A DNA stretch of 11,870 bases, taken from positions 1-11,870 of the forward strand of contig JAFRJF010000089.1 of NCBI GenBank assembly GCA_017432405.1. Direction: 5' to 3'. This document shows, in pieces, positions 1-6,469 of the stretch (its first letter is position 1; the number at the start of each line of letters is the position of its first letter). The translations under genes and the position numbers were made by a program. The notes beneath the pieces were generated by a model. The model searched no databases. It had not been told where the DNA came from and saw only the letters and a list, made by a program, of their open reading frames with translations. The DNA is from Clostridia bacterium. Its GTDB lineage: Bacteria > Bacillota_A > Clostridia > Christensenellales > Aristaeellaceae.

Positions 1-147
1 CGTTGCCCGAGCTATGGCTTTGGCGGTTTCCTGACCCATGCCATGTCGGGCGTTGGCATTACCGACGAAACGTCTCTCCGCTTCACAAAACGCCTCCAAT
101 ACCTGCGGCTCCACGGGCGTGTTGGCGGTATAGTCCAGGTAAATCAC
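1..147 (-). CDS. Cysteine desulfurase (NifS/IscS family), N-terminal fragment cut by window edge
   Basis: The reverse strand reads 49 codons from a GTG at 147 down to the window edge with no stop. The product begins VIYLDYTANTPVEPQVLEAF, the classic opening of class V PLP-dependent cysteine desulfurases (usually IYLDYxATTPV), followed by GNANARHGMG where many relatives have GNPSSxHxxG. These enzymes take sulfur from L-cysteine for Fe-S clusters, thiamine or tRNA thiolation. The catalytic lysine and cysteine lie outside the window, so IscS, NifS and SufS types cannot be told apart. The GTG start is chosen because AGGGG (156-160) sits 8 nt upstream; the nearby ATG at 149-151 is out of frame and meets a stop at once. 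It is transcribed divergently from msrA. Confidence 0.82.
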   Translation of the reverse strand, partial: MIYLDYTANTPVEPQVLEAFCEAERRFVGNANARHGMGQETAKAIARAT

Positions 148-180
148 ATCTATCGCCCCTAAAACAGCAAAATCGCAGAT

Positions 181-189
181 ATTATAGCA
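181..189 (-). promoter_or_regulatory. Extended -10 promoter for the cysteine desulfurase
   Basis: On the minus strand the sequence TGCTATAAT (189 to 181) matches the extended -10 consensus TGnTATAAT exactly. The predicted transcription start is near 174, about 27 nt upstream of the GTG start codon. No good -35 box is seen at the right distance, which fits an extended -10 promoter. The -35 region is instead occupied by an AT-rich palindrome (191-219). Confidence 0.5.
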
Positions 190-190
190 T

Positions 191-219
191 ATATTTCCTA
201 TCTAATATATAGGTATTAT
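191..219. promoter_or_regulatory. AT-rich palindrome, candidate operator between divergent genes
   Basis: The 29 bases are an imperfect palindrome centred on 205, with CCTAT (197-201) facing ATAGG (209-213); 11 of 14 half-site positions pair. It sits directly upstream of the extended -10 box of the desulfurase, where a -35 would be, and about 60 bp upstream of the msrA -35 box. Rrf2-family regulators (IscR, CymR) commonly control cysteine desulfurase and sulfur genes, so a repressor site is plausible. The assignment to any regulator is inference, and AT-rich DNA gives such symmetry fairly easily. Confidence 0.3.
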
Positions 220-278
220 TGTAAAACTTCCATCCATAATAATATGGAGAAGCTATTGCACGACATTCAAAATTTATA

Positions 279-307
279 TTGGACAGACAGAGTGGATGCA
301 GTATCAT
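279..307 (+). promoter_or_regulatory. Promoter of truncated msrA
   Basis: TTGGAC (279-284) and TATCAT (302-307) are separated by 17 bp, a good sigma-A spacing. The predicted start near 314 leaves a short leader holding the strong ribosome site AAGGAGG (325-331), 7 nt before the ATG at 339. Confidence 0.5.
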
Positions 308-338
308 ATATTCTGAAAATGTCCAAGGAGGAATAACC

Positions 339-593
339 ATGAATCAAAAGACCATCTATCTTGCAGGCGGATGTTTCTGGGGCTGTCAAAAATACTTTGA
401 TCTTCTTCAAGGTGTTCTGGAAACCGAAGTTGGTTATGCCAATGGCCCCACAAAAAACCCAAGCTACGATGAGGTCAAGCATCATGCCGGACACGCAGAG
501 ACCGTGCGCATTGTCTATGACGCGGACACGCTGCCGCTTCAAAAGCTGTTGGACGCTTATTTCAAGGTGATAGACCCTAAAGTTCTGACATAG
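339..593 (+). pseudogene. msrA: Peptide-methionine (S)-S-oxide reductase MsrA, truncated after ~84 residues
   Basis: The 84-residue product carries the MsrA hallmark AGGCFWG at residues 8-14, with the catalytic cysteine at 10, then typical blocks TEVGYANG, a degenerate HHAGHAETV and FKVIDP. MsrA reduces methionine-S-sulfoxide with thioredoxin. Full-length MsrA is usually 160 residues or more. Here the reading frame stops right after VIDPKVLT, where relatives continue roughly as DPTxLNRQGxD and GTQYRS. The C-terminal half, with the usual resolving cysteine and part of the fold, is therefore missing, and no homologous remainder is seen downstream in any frame. The residue after GCFWG is cysteine and the next is glutamine, where most MsrAs have a catalytic glutamate (GCFWGxE). 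The promoter and ribosome site AAGGAGG are intact, so it may still be expressed, but activity is unlikely. Confidence 0.75.
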
Positions 594-655
594 CCAATAC
601 ATTGCCTCTGCGTCATAGGTTATTCCTATGACGCAGTATCTTTTTCACGTATTGG
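594..655. repeat. Nested inverted repeat just after the msrA stop
   Basis: CCAATAC (594-600), starting on the base after the TAG stop, is mirrored by GTATTGG (649-655), and these outer arms enclose the perfect 12-bp terminator hairpin at 608-636. The whole 62-bp unit is an imperfect palindrome. It could be only a terminator with accidental outer arms, or a small palindromic insertion that cut msrA short. Confidence 0.4.
608..645 (+). terminator. Rho-independent terminator after msrA
   Basis: CTGCGTCATAGG (608-619) and CCTATGACGCAG (625-636) form a perfect 12-bp stem with a TTATT loop, followed by TATCTTTTT (637-645). It separates msrA from the methionine operon. Confidence 0.85.
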
Positions 656-681
656 ACAAATCCATTTCCCAGTGATACGAT
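652..681 (+). promoter_or_regulatory. Candidate promoter of the methionine operon
   Basis: TTGGAC (652-657) and TACGAT (676-681) are 18 bp apart. The -35 box and its flanks (TATTGGACA) are identical to those of the msrA promoter (277-285). The -35 overlaps the outer arm of the palindrome at 594-655. Transcription from here would leave a leader of about 150 nt before metQ. Confidence 0.4.
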
Positions 682-687
682 GGGTTT

Positions 688-839
688 ACAAAATTGAAAG
701 GGGCATGTACGGTGAAACAAACGATATTTCAAAGCCCTGTAGCCGTGTGGCTGAGCATCTGTCGAATGTGAAAAGACACTTCGATCAAGACCGTCACAAA
801 TCCACAGAGACACATCATATTATTACAGGAGGTTATCCC
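688..839 (+). other. Long structured leader of metQ, no known riboswitch recognised
   Basis: This ~150-nt leader holds a small hairpin AGCC-GTGT-GGCT (741-752). It also holds a longer one: TCGAATGTG (762-770) pairs with CACTTCGA (777-784) through 8 bp with one bulged T and an AAAAGA loop. ACGGT (710-714) can pair with ACCGT (790-794). I see no S-box (SAM-I) core, no T-box AGGGTGGTACC motif and no poly-T attenuator. The only clear translation signal is ACAGGAGG just before the metQ ATG. A regulatory role is inferred from length and structure only. Confidence 0.3.
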
Positions 840-1682
840 ATGAATATTCGTAAGCTGTTCGCCATCATTCTGGCCACTCTGCTGATTATTGCTTCCCTGT
901 CCGCCCTGGCTGAAGAAATCCCCACACCCGAAGGCGACGACAATCACATCTCCATCGGCGCGACCGCCGTGCCCCATGAGGAGATCATCGAAGGCGTGGT
1001 CCGCGCCAAGCTGGAAGCCGCCGGATGGGAGGTCGAGGTCGTACCCTTTACCGACTACGTGCTGCCCAACACCTCTCTGGAGGATGGTGAGATCGACGCC
1101 AATTACTTCCAGACCTGGCGCTATCTGGTGGAGCAGAACGAAACCCGGGGGCTGCACCTGGTGGAGGTGCTGGGCATCCATCTGGAGCCGATGGGCCTGT
1201 ATGGCGCGGCGTATTCCAGCATCGACGAGATCCCGGAAGGCGCGTCCATCGCAATCCCCAACGACGGCTCCAATGAATCGCGTGCCTTAAAGCTGCTGCA
1301 CGACAACGGCATCATCACCTTGGGTGAGACCGACGACCTGTACGACTTGAGCAACATCTCCGAGAACCCCAAGGGCATCGAGTTTGTCGAACTGGCCGCC
1401 GAGCAGATTACTCACAGCCTGGAGGACGTAAACGCTGCCGTCATCAACGGAAACTACGCGCTGGAGGCCGGGTTGAACCCCGCCGAGGACGCGCTGGTCA
1501 TTGAATCCGCCGATAGCGACGAGAGTTACAAGTACATCAACTACCTGGTCGTCAAGGCAGGCAACGAGGAAACCGCCAAGACCAAGGCTCTGATCGCCGC
1601 CTTTGCCAACCAGGACGTGGTGGATTTCATCAACGCCACATATCCCGGCTCGGTCATTCCCTCCGCGGATCTGGTAAAGTAA
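840..1682 (+). CDS. metQ: Methionine ABC transporter substrate-binding protein MetQ (NlpA family)
   Basis: The 280-residue product is an NlpA/MetQ-type binding protein that delivers methionine to the MetNI importer. Family blocks include ISIGATAVPHEEI near residue 36, DANYFQTWRYL, HLEPMGLYG and ASIAIPNDGSNESRAL. The family usually reads DANYFQHxPYL, so the histidine block is altered. The signal peptide (about 1-24: charged MNIRK, hydrophobic core, ending SALA before EE) has no lipobox cysteine, and the whole protein lacks cysteine. Predicted cleavage is by signal peptidase I, which is unusual for a Gram-positive MetQ because these are normally lipid-anchored. The start at 840 follows AGGAGG (828-833). 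The open frame continues 56 codons upstream but shows no family similarity there. It is the first gene of metQNI and the gamma-lyase-like gene. Confidence 0.88.
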   Translation: MNIRKLFAIILATLLIIASLSALAEEIPTPEGDDNHISIGATAVPHEEIIEGVVRAKLEAAGWEVEVVPFTDYVLPNTSLEDGEIDANYFQTWRYLVEQNETRGLHLVEVLGIHLEPMGLYGAAYSSIDEIPEGASIAIPNDGSNESRALKLLHDNGIITLGETDDLYDLSNISENPKGIEFVELAAEQITHSLEDVNAAVINGNYALEAGLNPAEDALVIESADSDESYKYINYLVVKAGNEETAKTKALIAAFANQDVVDFINATYPGSVIPSADLVK

Positions 1683-1706
1683 CGACTTGAACTGAAGCTC
1701 ACTGTT

Positions 1707-1728
1707 GGGCAGGGGACTTCCCCTGCCC
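1707..1728 (+). terminator. Intercistronic hairpin between metQ and metN
   Basis: GGGCAGGGG (1707-1715), loop ACTT, and CCCCTGCCC (1720-1728) form a perfect 9-bp GC-rich stem 24 nt after the metQ stop and just before the metN ribosome site (AGAGG, 1732-1736). Only TTTA follows, so complete termination is unlikely. Such stems after binding-protein genes commonly protect the upstream mRNA or partly reduce downstream expression, giving more binding protein than ATPase. Confidence 0.55.
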
Positions 1729-1745
1729 TTTAGAGGTGTTATGAT

Positions 1746-2723
1746 ATGATTGAAATCAGGCATCTATGCAAGCGCTTCGGGGATTTGACCGTCCTGGATG
1801 ACGTGAGTCTCACCGTTTGCGACGGGGAAATCTACGGCATCATCGGGCAGAGTGGCGCCGGTAAATCCACGCTGCTGCGCTGCATCAACGGTCTGGAGAG
1901 CTATCAGTCCGGCAGCATCACTGTAGATGGCCTGGAGGTCTCCGCCCTGAACAAACGAGAACTCCACGAACTGCAAAAACAGATGGGCATGATTTTCCAG
2001 AACTTCAACCTGCTCTCCCGGCTGAACGTGTTCGACAACGTTGCACTGCCCTTGCGCTTTTCGGGGCTGAACCCCAATAGCCCGGAAAACCGCAGGCGCA
2101 TACTGGATTTAATCGAACTGGTCGGCCTCTCTGACAAGCTGAAGGCTAAGCCGAGGGAGCTGTCCGGCGGGCAGAAGCAGCGCGTACCCATCGCCCGGGC
2201 GCTGGTGCTGAATCCGCGGATACTGCTGTGCGACGAGGCAACCAGCGCCCTGGACCCGCGCATCACCCAGGGCATATTGGGCTTGTTGACGCAAATTCGG
2301 GACGAGCTGAACATCACTGTTGTGGTGGTCACCCATCAAATGGAGGTCGTCAAGCAGATCTGCGAGCGCGTTTCCTTCCTGAAGCACGGCAGAGTGATCC
2401 AGGAGGGGCGGCCCGAGGAGATGTTCGTCATGCCGAATGAGGACATCCGCACCTTCCTGGGAAAGGGCGAGGAAACCCTGCCCGCCACCGGCCGAAACAT
2501 CCGCGTCTATTTCATGGAAAACGCCGAGGAGGTCCGGCTGATCTCAGCCATGGCCAGGGCGCTGGACGTAGATTTCTCAATCTGTCGCGCGGACATGGCG
2601 GATTTTCGGGGGCATATCATGGGTAGTCTGGTGCTGAATGTGCGGGAAAGCGACGCGGAGCGCGTGCTGGAATACCTGCGCAATACCGATGGCATCACAG
2701 AGGAGGTTATTGAGAATGTTTGA
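1746..2723 (+). CDS. metN: Methionine ABC transporter ATP-binding protein MetN
   Basis: The 325-residue product is the ATPase that powers methionine uptake on the inner face of the membrane. It shows Walker A GQSGAGKST (34-42), Q-loop glutamine 85 in MIFQNFNLL, ABC signature LSGGQKQR (139-146), Walker B ILLCDE (159-164) with D-loop SALDP, and the H-loop histidine 197. Residues ~250-325 form the C-terminal NIL (ACT-like) domain that binds methionine and inhibits transport when the cell is replete. Presence of this domain identifies MetN over generic amino-acid ATPases. Oddly, the helix after the signature reads RVPIARAL where RVAIARAL is nearly invariant. The ATG at 1746 is used because the ATG at 1741 meets TGA at once. 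It overlaps metI by 8 nt. Confidence 0.93.
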   Translation: MIEIRHLCKRFGDLTVLDDVSLTVCDGEIYGIIGQSGAGKSTLLRCINGLESYQSGSITVDGLEVSALNKRELHELQKQMGMIFQNFNLLSRLNVFDNVALPLRFSGLNPNSPENRRRILDLIELVGLSDKLKAKPRELSGGQKQRVPIARALVLNPRILLCDEATSALDPRITQGILGLLTQIRDELNITVVVVTHQMEVVKQICERVSFLKHGRVIQEGRPEEMFVMPNEDIRTFLGKGEETLPATGRNIRVYFMENAEEVRLISAMARALDVDFSICRADMADFRGHIMGSLVLNVRESDAERVLEYLRNTDGITEEVIENV

Positions 2724-3366
2724 CGTGCAGATGTGGCAAATGATATGGGCTGCTTTCGGGCAGACGGTCACGATGGTGCTGTGGTCAACGCTGTTTTCCG
2801 TGATATTGGGGCTGATCCCGGCGATACTGCTGACGTTGACCGCGCCCGACGGCTTGCGCCCCAACCGTCCCATCTATTCAACGCTCAGCTTTATCGTAAA
2901 CGTATTTCGCTCGTTCCCTTTCATCATTCTCATGGTCCTGGTGATCCCGTTGACCCGGGCCATCGCCGGCAAGGCCATCGGTACCCGCGCCGCCATCGTG
3001 CCGCTGACCATCTCCGCCATACCTTTTGTGGCGCGGGTCATAGAATCCGCCTTCCGCGAGGTGGATCCCGGTCTGATTGAAGCCGCGCGCAGCTTCGGGG
3101 CCAGCGACGCGCAAATCTTTCGCAGGGTTTACCTGAAGGAGGCCTTCCCCGGCATCCTCTCGGGCGTGGTTCTGACGATGATCAGTTTGGTTGGTTACAG
3201 CGCCATGGGCGGAGCCATCGGCGCGGGCGGTCTGGGCGACGTAGCCATTCGCAAGGGGTATCAGGCCTATAAGATTGAGTATTTGGTTGCCACCAGCATT
3301 GTGCTGATCGTTTTCGTTCAAATCATTCAGAGCATCGGCAACCGGCTATACAATAAACTCAGTTAA
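2716..3366 (+). CDS. metI: Methionine ABC transporter permease MetI
   Basis: The 216-residue product is the integral-membrane half of the methionine importer. It is largely hydrophobic with about five predicted membrane segments, matching the family length of about 215-230. The cytoplasmic EAA coupling loop is visible as IEAARSFGASDAQIFRRVYL near residues 120-139, and GYSAMGGAIGAGGLGD is a typical MetI C-terminal block. The ATG at 2716 lies inside the last codons of metN, with GGAGG at 2702-2706; an 8-nt overlap implies translational coupling. The frame is open further upstream within metN, but that stretch is a shadow of metN. The next gene begins 16 nt after the stop. Confidence 0.92.
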   Translation: MFDVQMWQMIWAAFGQTVTMVLWSTLFSVILGLIPAILLTLTAPDGLRPNRPIYSTLSFIVNVFRSFPFIILMVLVIPLTRAIAGKAIGTRAAIVPLTISAIPFVARVIESAFREVDPGLIEAARSFGASDAQIFRRVYLKEAFPGILSGVVLTMISLVGYSAMGGAIGAGGLGDVAIRKGYQAYKIEYLVATSIVLIVFVQIIQSIGNRLYNKLS

Positions 3367-3382
3367 GGAGCGCGTTTGTTTT

Positions 3383-4579
3383 ATGGCAAAGAAAATCAAC
3401 AAATACCTGGGCTTCGGCATCGCCACCCAATCCGTGCATACCGGCACGGATTACGACGTGGAAACCGGCGCGGTGCGTCGCCCGCTGCACATGGCCAACA
3501 GCTACAGGCTGCCGGACGACCTGTCCAGGGTCAACTATTCCTCTACCGACCTGTTGATGTACGCCCGCAATGGCAACGCCAACCAACACTGGTTGGAGGA
3601 GAAGATCGCGGCACTCCACAACGCGGACGACGCCATCGTGCTGGCCAGCGGCGTCGGGGCGCTGCACGCGCTGTTCTGGACGCTTCTTAAAACCGGTGAC
3701 CGCGTGGTATACCCAAAGGTCAGCTATATGGCGGTCTACCGTATGTTCCACGAGCTGTTCAATAAAAAGTTCGGCGTGGAGACCGTCATGGTTGATATGA
3801 CCGACCTGGATGCGGTCCGCAAGGCGATTACGCCCGGCACGCGGCTGGTGCACATCGAAACGCCGGACAACCCCACCGTGGGCGTGACGGACATCGCTGC
3901 CATCGCTCAAATCGCCCATGAAAACGGGGCGATCCTCTCCGTGGACAACACCTTTGCCTCCCCTCTGAACCAGCGGCCGCTCGAACTCGGCGCAGACTTC
4001 GTGGTGGAAGCGCTGACCAAGTTCATCAACGGTCACGGCGACGCCCAGGGCGGCGCGATCATCTCCAACGATCTTAAAACCATGGATCGCATCCGCTATG
4101 AGGCCCAGGTCAACGTCGGCTCGGTCATCAGCCCCTTCAATGCCTGGCAGATCTTCCGCGGCTCCGTCACCTTCCCGCTGCGCATGCGGCAGATCAACGA
4201 ATCCACACAGAAGATTGCGGAGTGGCTGGAGGCCCGGGAAAACGTCACCTTCGTGTCCTATCCGGGTTTGCCCAGCCATCCGGGCCATATACTGGCAAAA
4301 CGACAGATGAAGAACGGCTTTGGCGGTGTGATTTCCTTCGGGCTGGACGCTGACGACAAGACGGTGGAGCACTTCTGCGCGGCACTCAAGGTAATCACCT
4401 TTGCCGTGTCCCTGGGCCACGACGAGAGCCTGATCTTTCCCCAGCCCAGCTATGACGAGCGCATCCTGCTCTACCCGGAGCCGTTCCGCAAAGGCTTTAT
4501 TCGCTTCAGCGTCGGACTGGAGGATGTCGAAGATATCATCGCTGATCTTGATCAGGGATTGAAGGCGGTCGGCCTATAA
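3383..4579 (+). CDS. PLP-dependent Cys/Met metabolism enzyme, probable methionine gamma-lyase
   Basis: The 398-residue product belongs to the trans-sulfuration family (cystathionine gamma-synthase/lyase, O-acetylhomoserine sulfhydrylase, methionine gamma-lyase). Visible landmarks are YAR (Y60, R62), which contacts cofactor phosphate of the neighbouring subunit; ASGVGALHAL; a tyrosine at 115 stacking on PLP; VDNTFASPLNQRPLELGAD with D188; the PLP-binding lysine 213 in ALTKFINGHGD; and SLGHDESLIFPQPS near the C-terminus. Length is normal. The location 16 nt behind metI suggests it uses imported methionine, giving methanethiol, 2-oxobutyrate and ammonia. Pseudomonas methionine gamma-lyase has a cysteine (C116) just after its active-site tyrosine; here the residues are Met-Ala, so another sulfur amino acid or a biosynthetic sulfhydrylase remains possible. 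Start supported by AAGGAG (3365-3370). Confidence 0.75.
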   Translation: MAKKINKYLGFGIATQSVHTGTDYDVETGAVRRPLHMANSYRLPDDLSRVNYSSTDLLMYARNGNANQHWLEEKIAALHNADDAIVLASGVGALHALFWTLLKTGDRVVYPKVSYMAVYRMFHELFNKKFGVETVMVDMTDLDAVRKAITPGTRLVHIETPDNPTVGVTDIAAIAQIAHENGAILSVDNTFASPLNQRPLELGADFVVEALTKFINGHGDAQGGAIISNDLKTMDRIRYEAQVNVGSVISPFNAWQIFRGSVTFPLRMRQINESTQKIAEWLEARENVTFVSYPGLPSHPGHILAKRQMKNGFGGVISFGLDADDKTVEHFCAALKVITFAVSLGHDESLIFPQPSYDERILLYPEPFRKGFIRFSVGLEDVEDIIADLDQGLKAVGL

Positions 4580-4598
4580 ATACCCCGATCAGGTATTT
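4578..4598 (+). terminator. Weak terminator-like hairpin after the methionine operon
   Basis: AAATACC (4578-4584), overlapping the stop codon, pairs with GGTATTT (4592-4598) across a 7-nt loop. The stem is AT-rich and no T-run follows, so it may be a poor terminator. The next promoter begins immediately after it. Confidence 0.3.
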
Positions 4599-4626
4599 GT
4601 TCACATTGCGTTCATAGTGATATAAT
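4597..4626 (+). promoter_or_regulatory. Promoter of the copper operon with possible operator
   Basis: TTGTTC (4597-4602), an 18-bp spacer and TATAAT (4621-4626) form a good promoter, with TGA just before the -10 giving the extended form TGATATAAT. ATAGT (4614-4618) and ACTAT (4633-4637) are inverted around the -10 and could be an operator. No TACAnnTGTA CopY box and no GC-rich CsoR-type site is seen. Transcription would start near 4633, about 50 nt before the first gene. Confidence 0.6.
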
Positions 4627-4685
4627 ATTCCTACTATATTGCTGTGTTATTGTTTCCCAGCGCAATAGAAAGGAGCGTGAGCGCT

Positions 4686-5159
4686 ATGTTTCGCAGATAC
4701 GGTCTACTCATACTTTTGCTCTTGTCCGCGCTGTTGCTGGCGGCCTGCGGGAGCAAGGCGGACGGAGCGCCGGAGCAGGCTCCGGAGGCTGCCGGCCTGA
4801 CCATTGATGCCGCCGGGCTGACCGGCGCGCCCACCTTCATCGACGTGGAGCAGGACGGTACCGCCATGCAGCTCATCTCCCGAAAGGATGACGCCGGAAA
4901 CGTCCGCCTGGCCTTCAACACCTGCCAGTCCTGCGGCGGTTCGCCCTACGCCTGGTTCGAGGACCTGGGCGACGGCAACCTGCAATGCCAGAACTGCGGG
5001 CTGACCTTCCCGCTGGATACCGTGGGCACCGAGAAGGCGACCGGTTGCAACCCCGTGACCATCACCGATTTCACCGTGGAGGGCGACACTGTGACCGTGC
5101 CCGAGGCGCTGCTGAAGGCAAACGTAGCGCGCTTCGCCAACTGGAAGAAATTTGACTGA
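4686..5159 (+). CDS. DUF2318-type Fe-S/metal-binding lipoprotein
   Basis: The 157-residue product starts with a lipoprotein signal (hydrophobic core, then LLAACG, lipidated cysteine 21), so it sits on the outer face of the membrane. After a short linker rich in Ala, Glu and Pro, the body matches the DUF2318 / FtrD-like pattern: C80-x2-C83, C101-x2-C104, and GCNP with C121. This family is called membrane iron-sulfur-containing and occurs beside iron or copper transport genes. The five cysteines could hold a metal or cluster; which metal cannot be read from sequence. It is first in a tight operon, 5 nt before the SafE fusion gene, so an accessory role in envelope copper or electron transfer is inferred. 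The start at 4686 is supported by AAAGGAG (4669-4675), about 10 nt away. Confidence 0.78.
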   Translation: MFRRYGLLILLLLSALLLAACGSKADGAPEQAPEAAGLTIDAAGLTGAPTFIDVEQDGTAMQLISRKDDAGNVRLAFNTCQSCGGSPYAWFEDLGDGNLQCQNCGLTFPLDTVGTEKATGCNPVTITDFTVEGDTVTVPEALLKANVARFANWKKFD

Positions 5160-5164
5160 GACCC

Positions 5165-6469
5165 ATGAACGATAAGAAGGAAACGACCTGGCGGATCTCG
5201 GGCATGCACTGTCCCCACTGCGACGCGGCGATCCTGCGGGCGGTGCGCGGGCTGGACGGACTCGAGAATCCCCGGGCAGACTACAAAACCGGCACCCTGA
5301 CCGTCCTGTGGAACGAGGCGGCGCTGCCGGAGGCCGCGCTCAAGGAGCGCATCGCCGAGGCGGGCTATACCCTGGCGGGGCGGAAGAAGTCGCTCCCCAT
5401 TTGGCGTCGATGTCTCGCTCTGCTGGCAGTTCTCGCCGTGCTGGCGGCTCTTTACCTGCTGGTATCGCTGTCGCCGCTGCGGGGACTTCTGAGCCGCTTT
5501 CCCACCGCTAAGGCGGGCATGGGACTGGGCGCGCTGTTCGCGGTTGGGCTTTTGACCTCACTGCACTGCGTGGCCATGTGCGGCGGCATCAACCTGGCCC
5601 AGAGCGCGGCCTCCGCCCAGGCGGGGCGCAGGGTGAGCGCGGCGAACCTCCAGTACAACCTGGGGCGGTTGATCTCCTACACCGTCGTGGGCGGCATCGT
5701 AGGAGCCATCGGCTCGGTGTTCAGGCTGAGCAATGCCGCCCAGGCGGCGATCCAGCTGATCGCAGCGATCTTCATGGTGCTCATGGCGCTGAACCTTCTG
5801 GACATCGGAGGCCTGCGTAGCGTTGTACCCACGCTGCCCGTGAAGCTGAGGTCAAAGTTGATGGGCAAGGACAGCCACTCGTCCCTGTACATCGGCCTGC
5901 TGAACGGGCTGATGCCCTGCGGCCCCCTGCAGGCCATGCAGCTCTACGCGCTGTCCACCGGCAGCTGGCACATGGGTGCGCTTTCCATGTTTTGCTTCTG
6001 CCTGGGCACCGTGCCGCTGATGCTGGGCTTCGGCCTGGTCAGCGGAAAGCTGAACAAGCGTTTCGCAAGGCCCCTGCGCGTCGCCTCCGGCGTGCTGGTA
6101 TTGCTGATGGGCATGACGATGCTCTCCAATGGATTGAACCTGGCCGGGATACAGCTGAGGCTTCCCGGAATCACAGCATCCGATGCCTCAGTAGCCATCG
6201 AAAATATCCAAGTCGTTGAATCCGAGCTGGACTGGAGAGGCTACCCGGACATCACCGTTCAGGCGGGCGTGCCGGTGCATTGGAACATCCACGCGGATGC
6301 GGAGAAGATCACCGGCTGCAACAACGAGATGGTTATACCCGCGCTGGGCCTGCGCGTGCCACTGTCGGAGGGGGACAACACCGTGGAATTTACCGTGGAC
6401 GAACCCGGCGTCATCCCCTATACCTGCTGGATGGGAATGCTTCGGGGGTCGATCACCGCGGTGGAATAG
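5165..6469 (+). CDS. HMA - SafE/DsbD-like membrane - cupredoxin fusion protein (copper handling)
   Basis: The 434-residue product joins three parts. Residues ~7-72 are a heavy-metal-associated domain with GMHCPHC (C16, C19), like CopZ. Residues ~80-335 are a multi-pass membrane region of the SafE (COG2836) / DsbD_2 type, with SLHCVAMCGG (C135, C139) and GLMPCGP (C252). Residues ~345-434 resemble a cupredoxin fold, with GCNNEM (C385) and YTCWMGM (C421, M423, M425) as possible copper ligands. SafE relatives are often labelled sulfite exporters, but the metal domains on both ends and the following copA argue for copper transfer across the membrane. In proteobacteria related proteins lie beside CcoI-type copper ATPases. 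The start at 5165 follows the lipoprotein stop by 5 nt; the ribosome site (GAGAC) is weak, suggesting translational coupling. Confidence 0.75.
   Translation: MNDKKETTWRISGMHCPHCDAAILRAVRGLDGLENPRADYKTGTLTVLWNEAALPEAALKERIAEAGYTLAGRKKSLPIWRRCLALLAVLAVLAALYLLVSLSPLRGLLSRFPTAKAGMGLGALFAVGLLTSLHCVAMCGGINLAQSAASAQAGRRVSAANLQYNLGRLISYTVVGGIVGAIGSVFRLSNAAQAAIQLIAAIFMVLMALNLLDIGGLRSVVPTLPVKLRSKLMGKDSHSSLYIGLLNGLMPCGPLQAMQLYALSTGSWHMGALSMFCFCLGTVPLMLGFGLVSGKLNKRFARPLRVASGVLVLLMGMTMLSNGLNLAGIQLRLPGITASDASVAIENIQVVESELDWRGYPDITVQAGVPVHWNIHADAEKITGCNNEMVIPALGLRVPLSEGDNTVEFTVDEPGVIPYTCWMGMLRGSITAVE

Noticed and set aside
277..658. TATTGGACA direct repeats (277-285, 650-658) as a target-site duplication around msrA
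   Set aside because: Both copies coincide with likely -35 boxes, and no insertion-sequence ends lie just inside them.
672..839. 56-codon upstream extension of metQ
   Set aside because: It would bury the signal peptide; the ATG at 840 has a strong AGGAGG and begins a standard signal sequence.
688..839. SAM (S-box) riboswitch or T-box before metQ
   Set aside because: No S-box core and no AGGGTGGTACC antiterminator motif is present.
5165..6469. Sulfite exporter (TauE/SafE) function
   Set aside because: The name is inherited by the membrane family; HMA and cupredoxin-like ends and the copA neighbour make metal handling a better reading.
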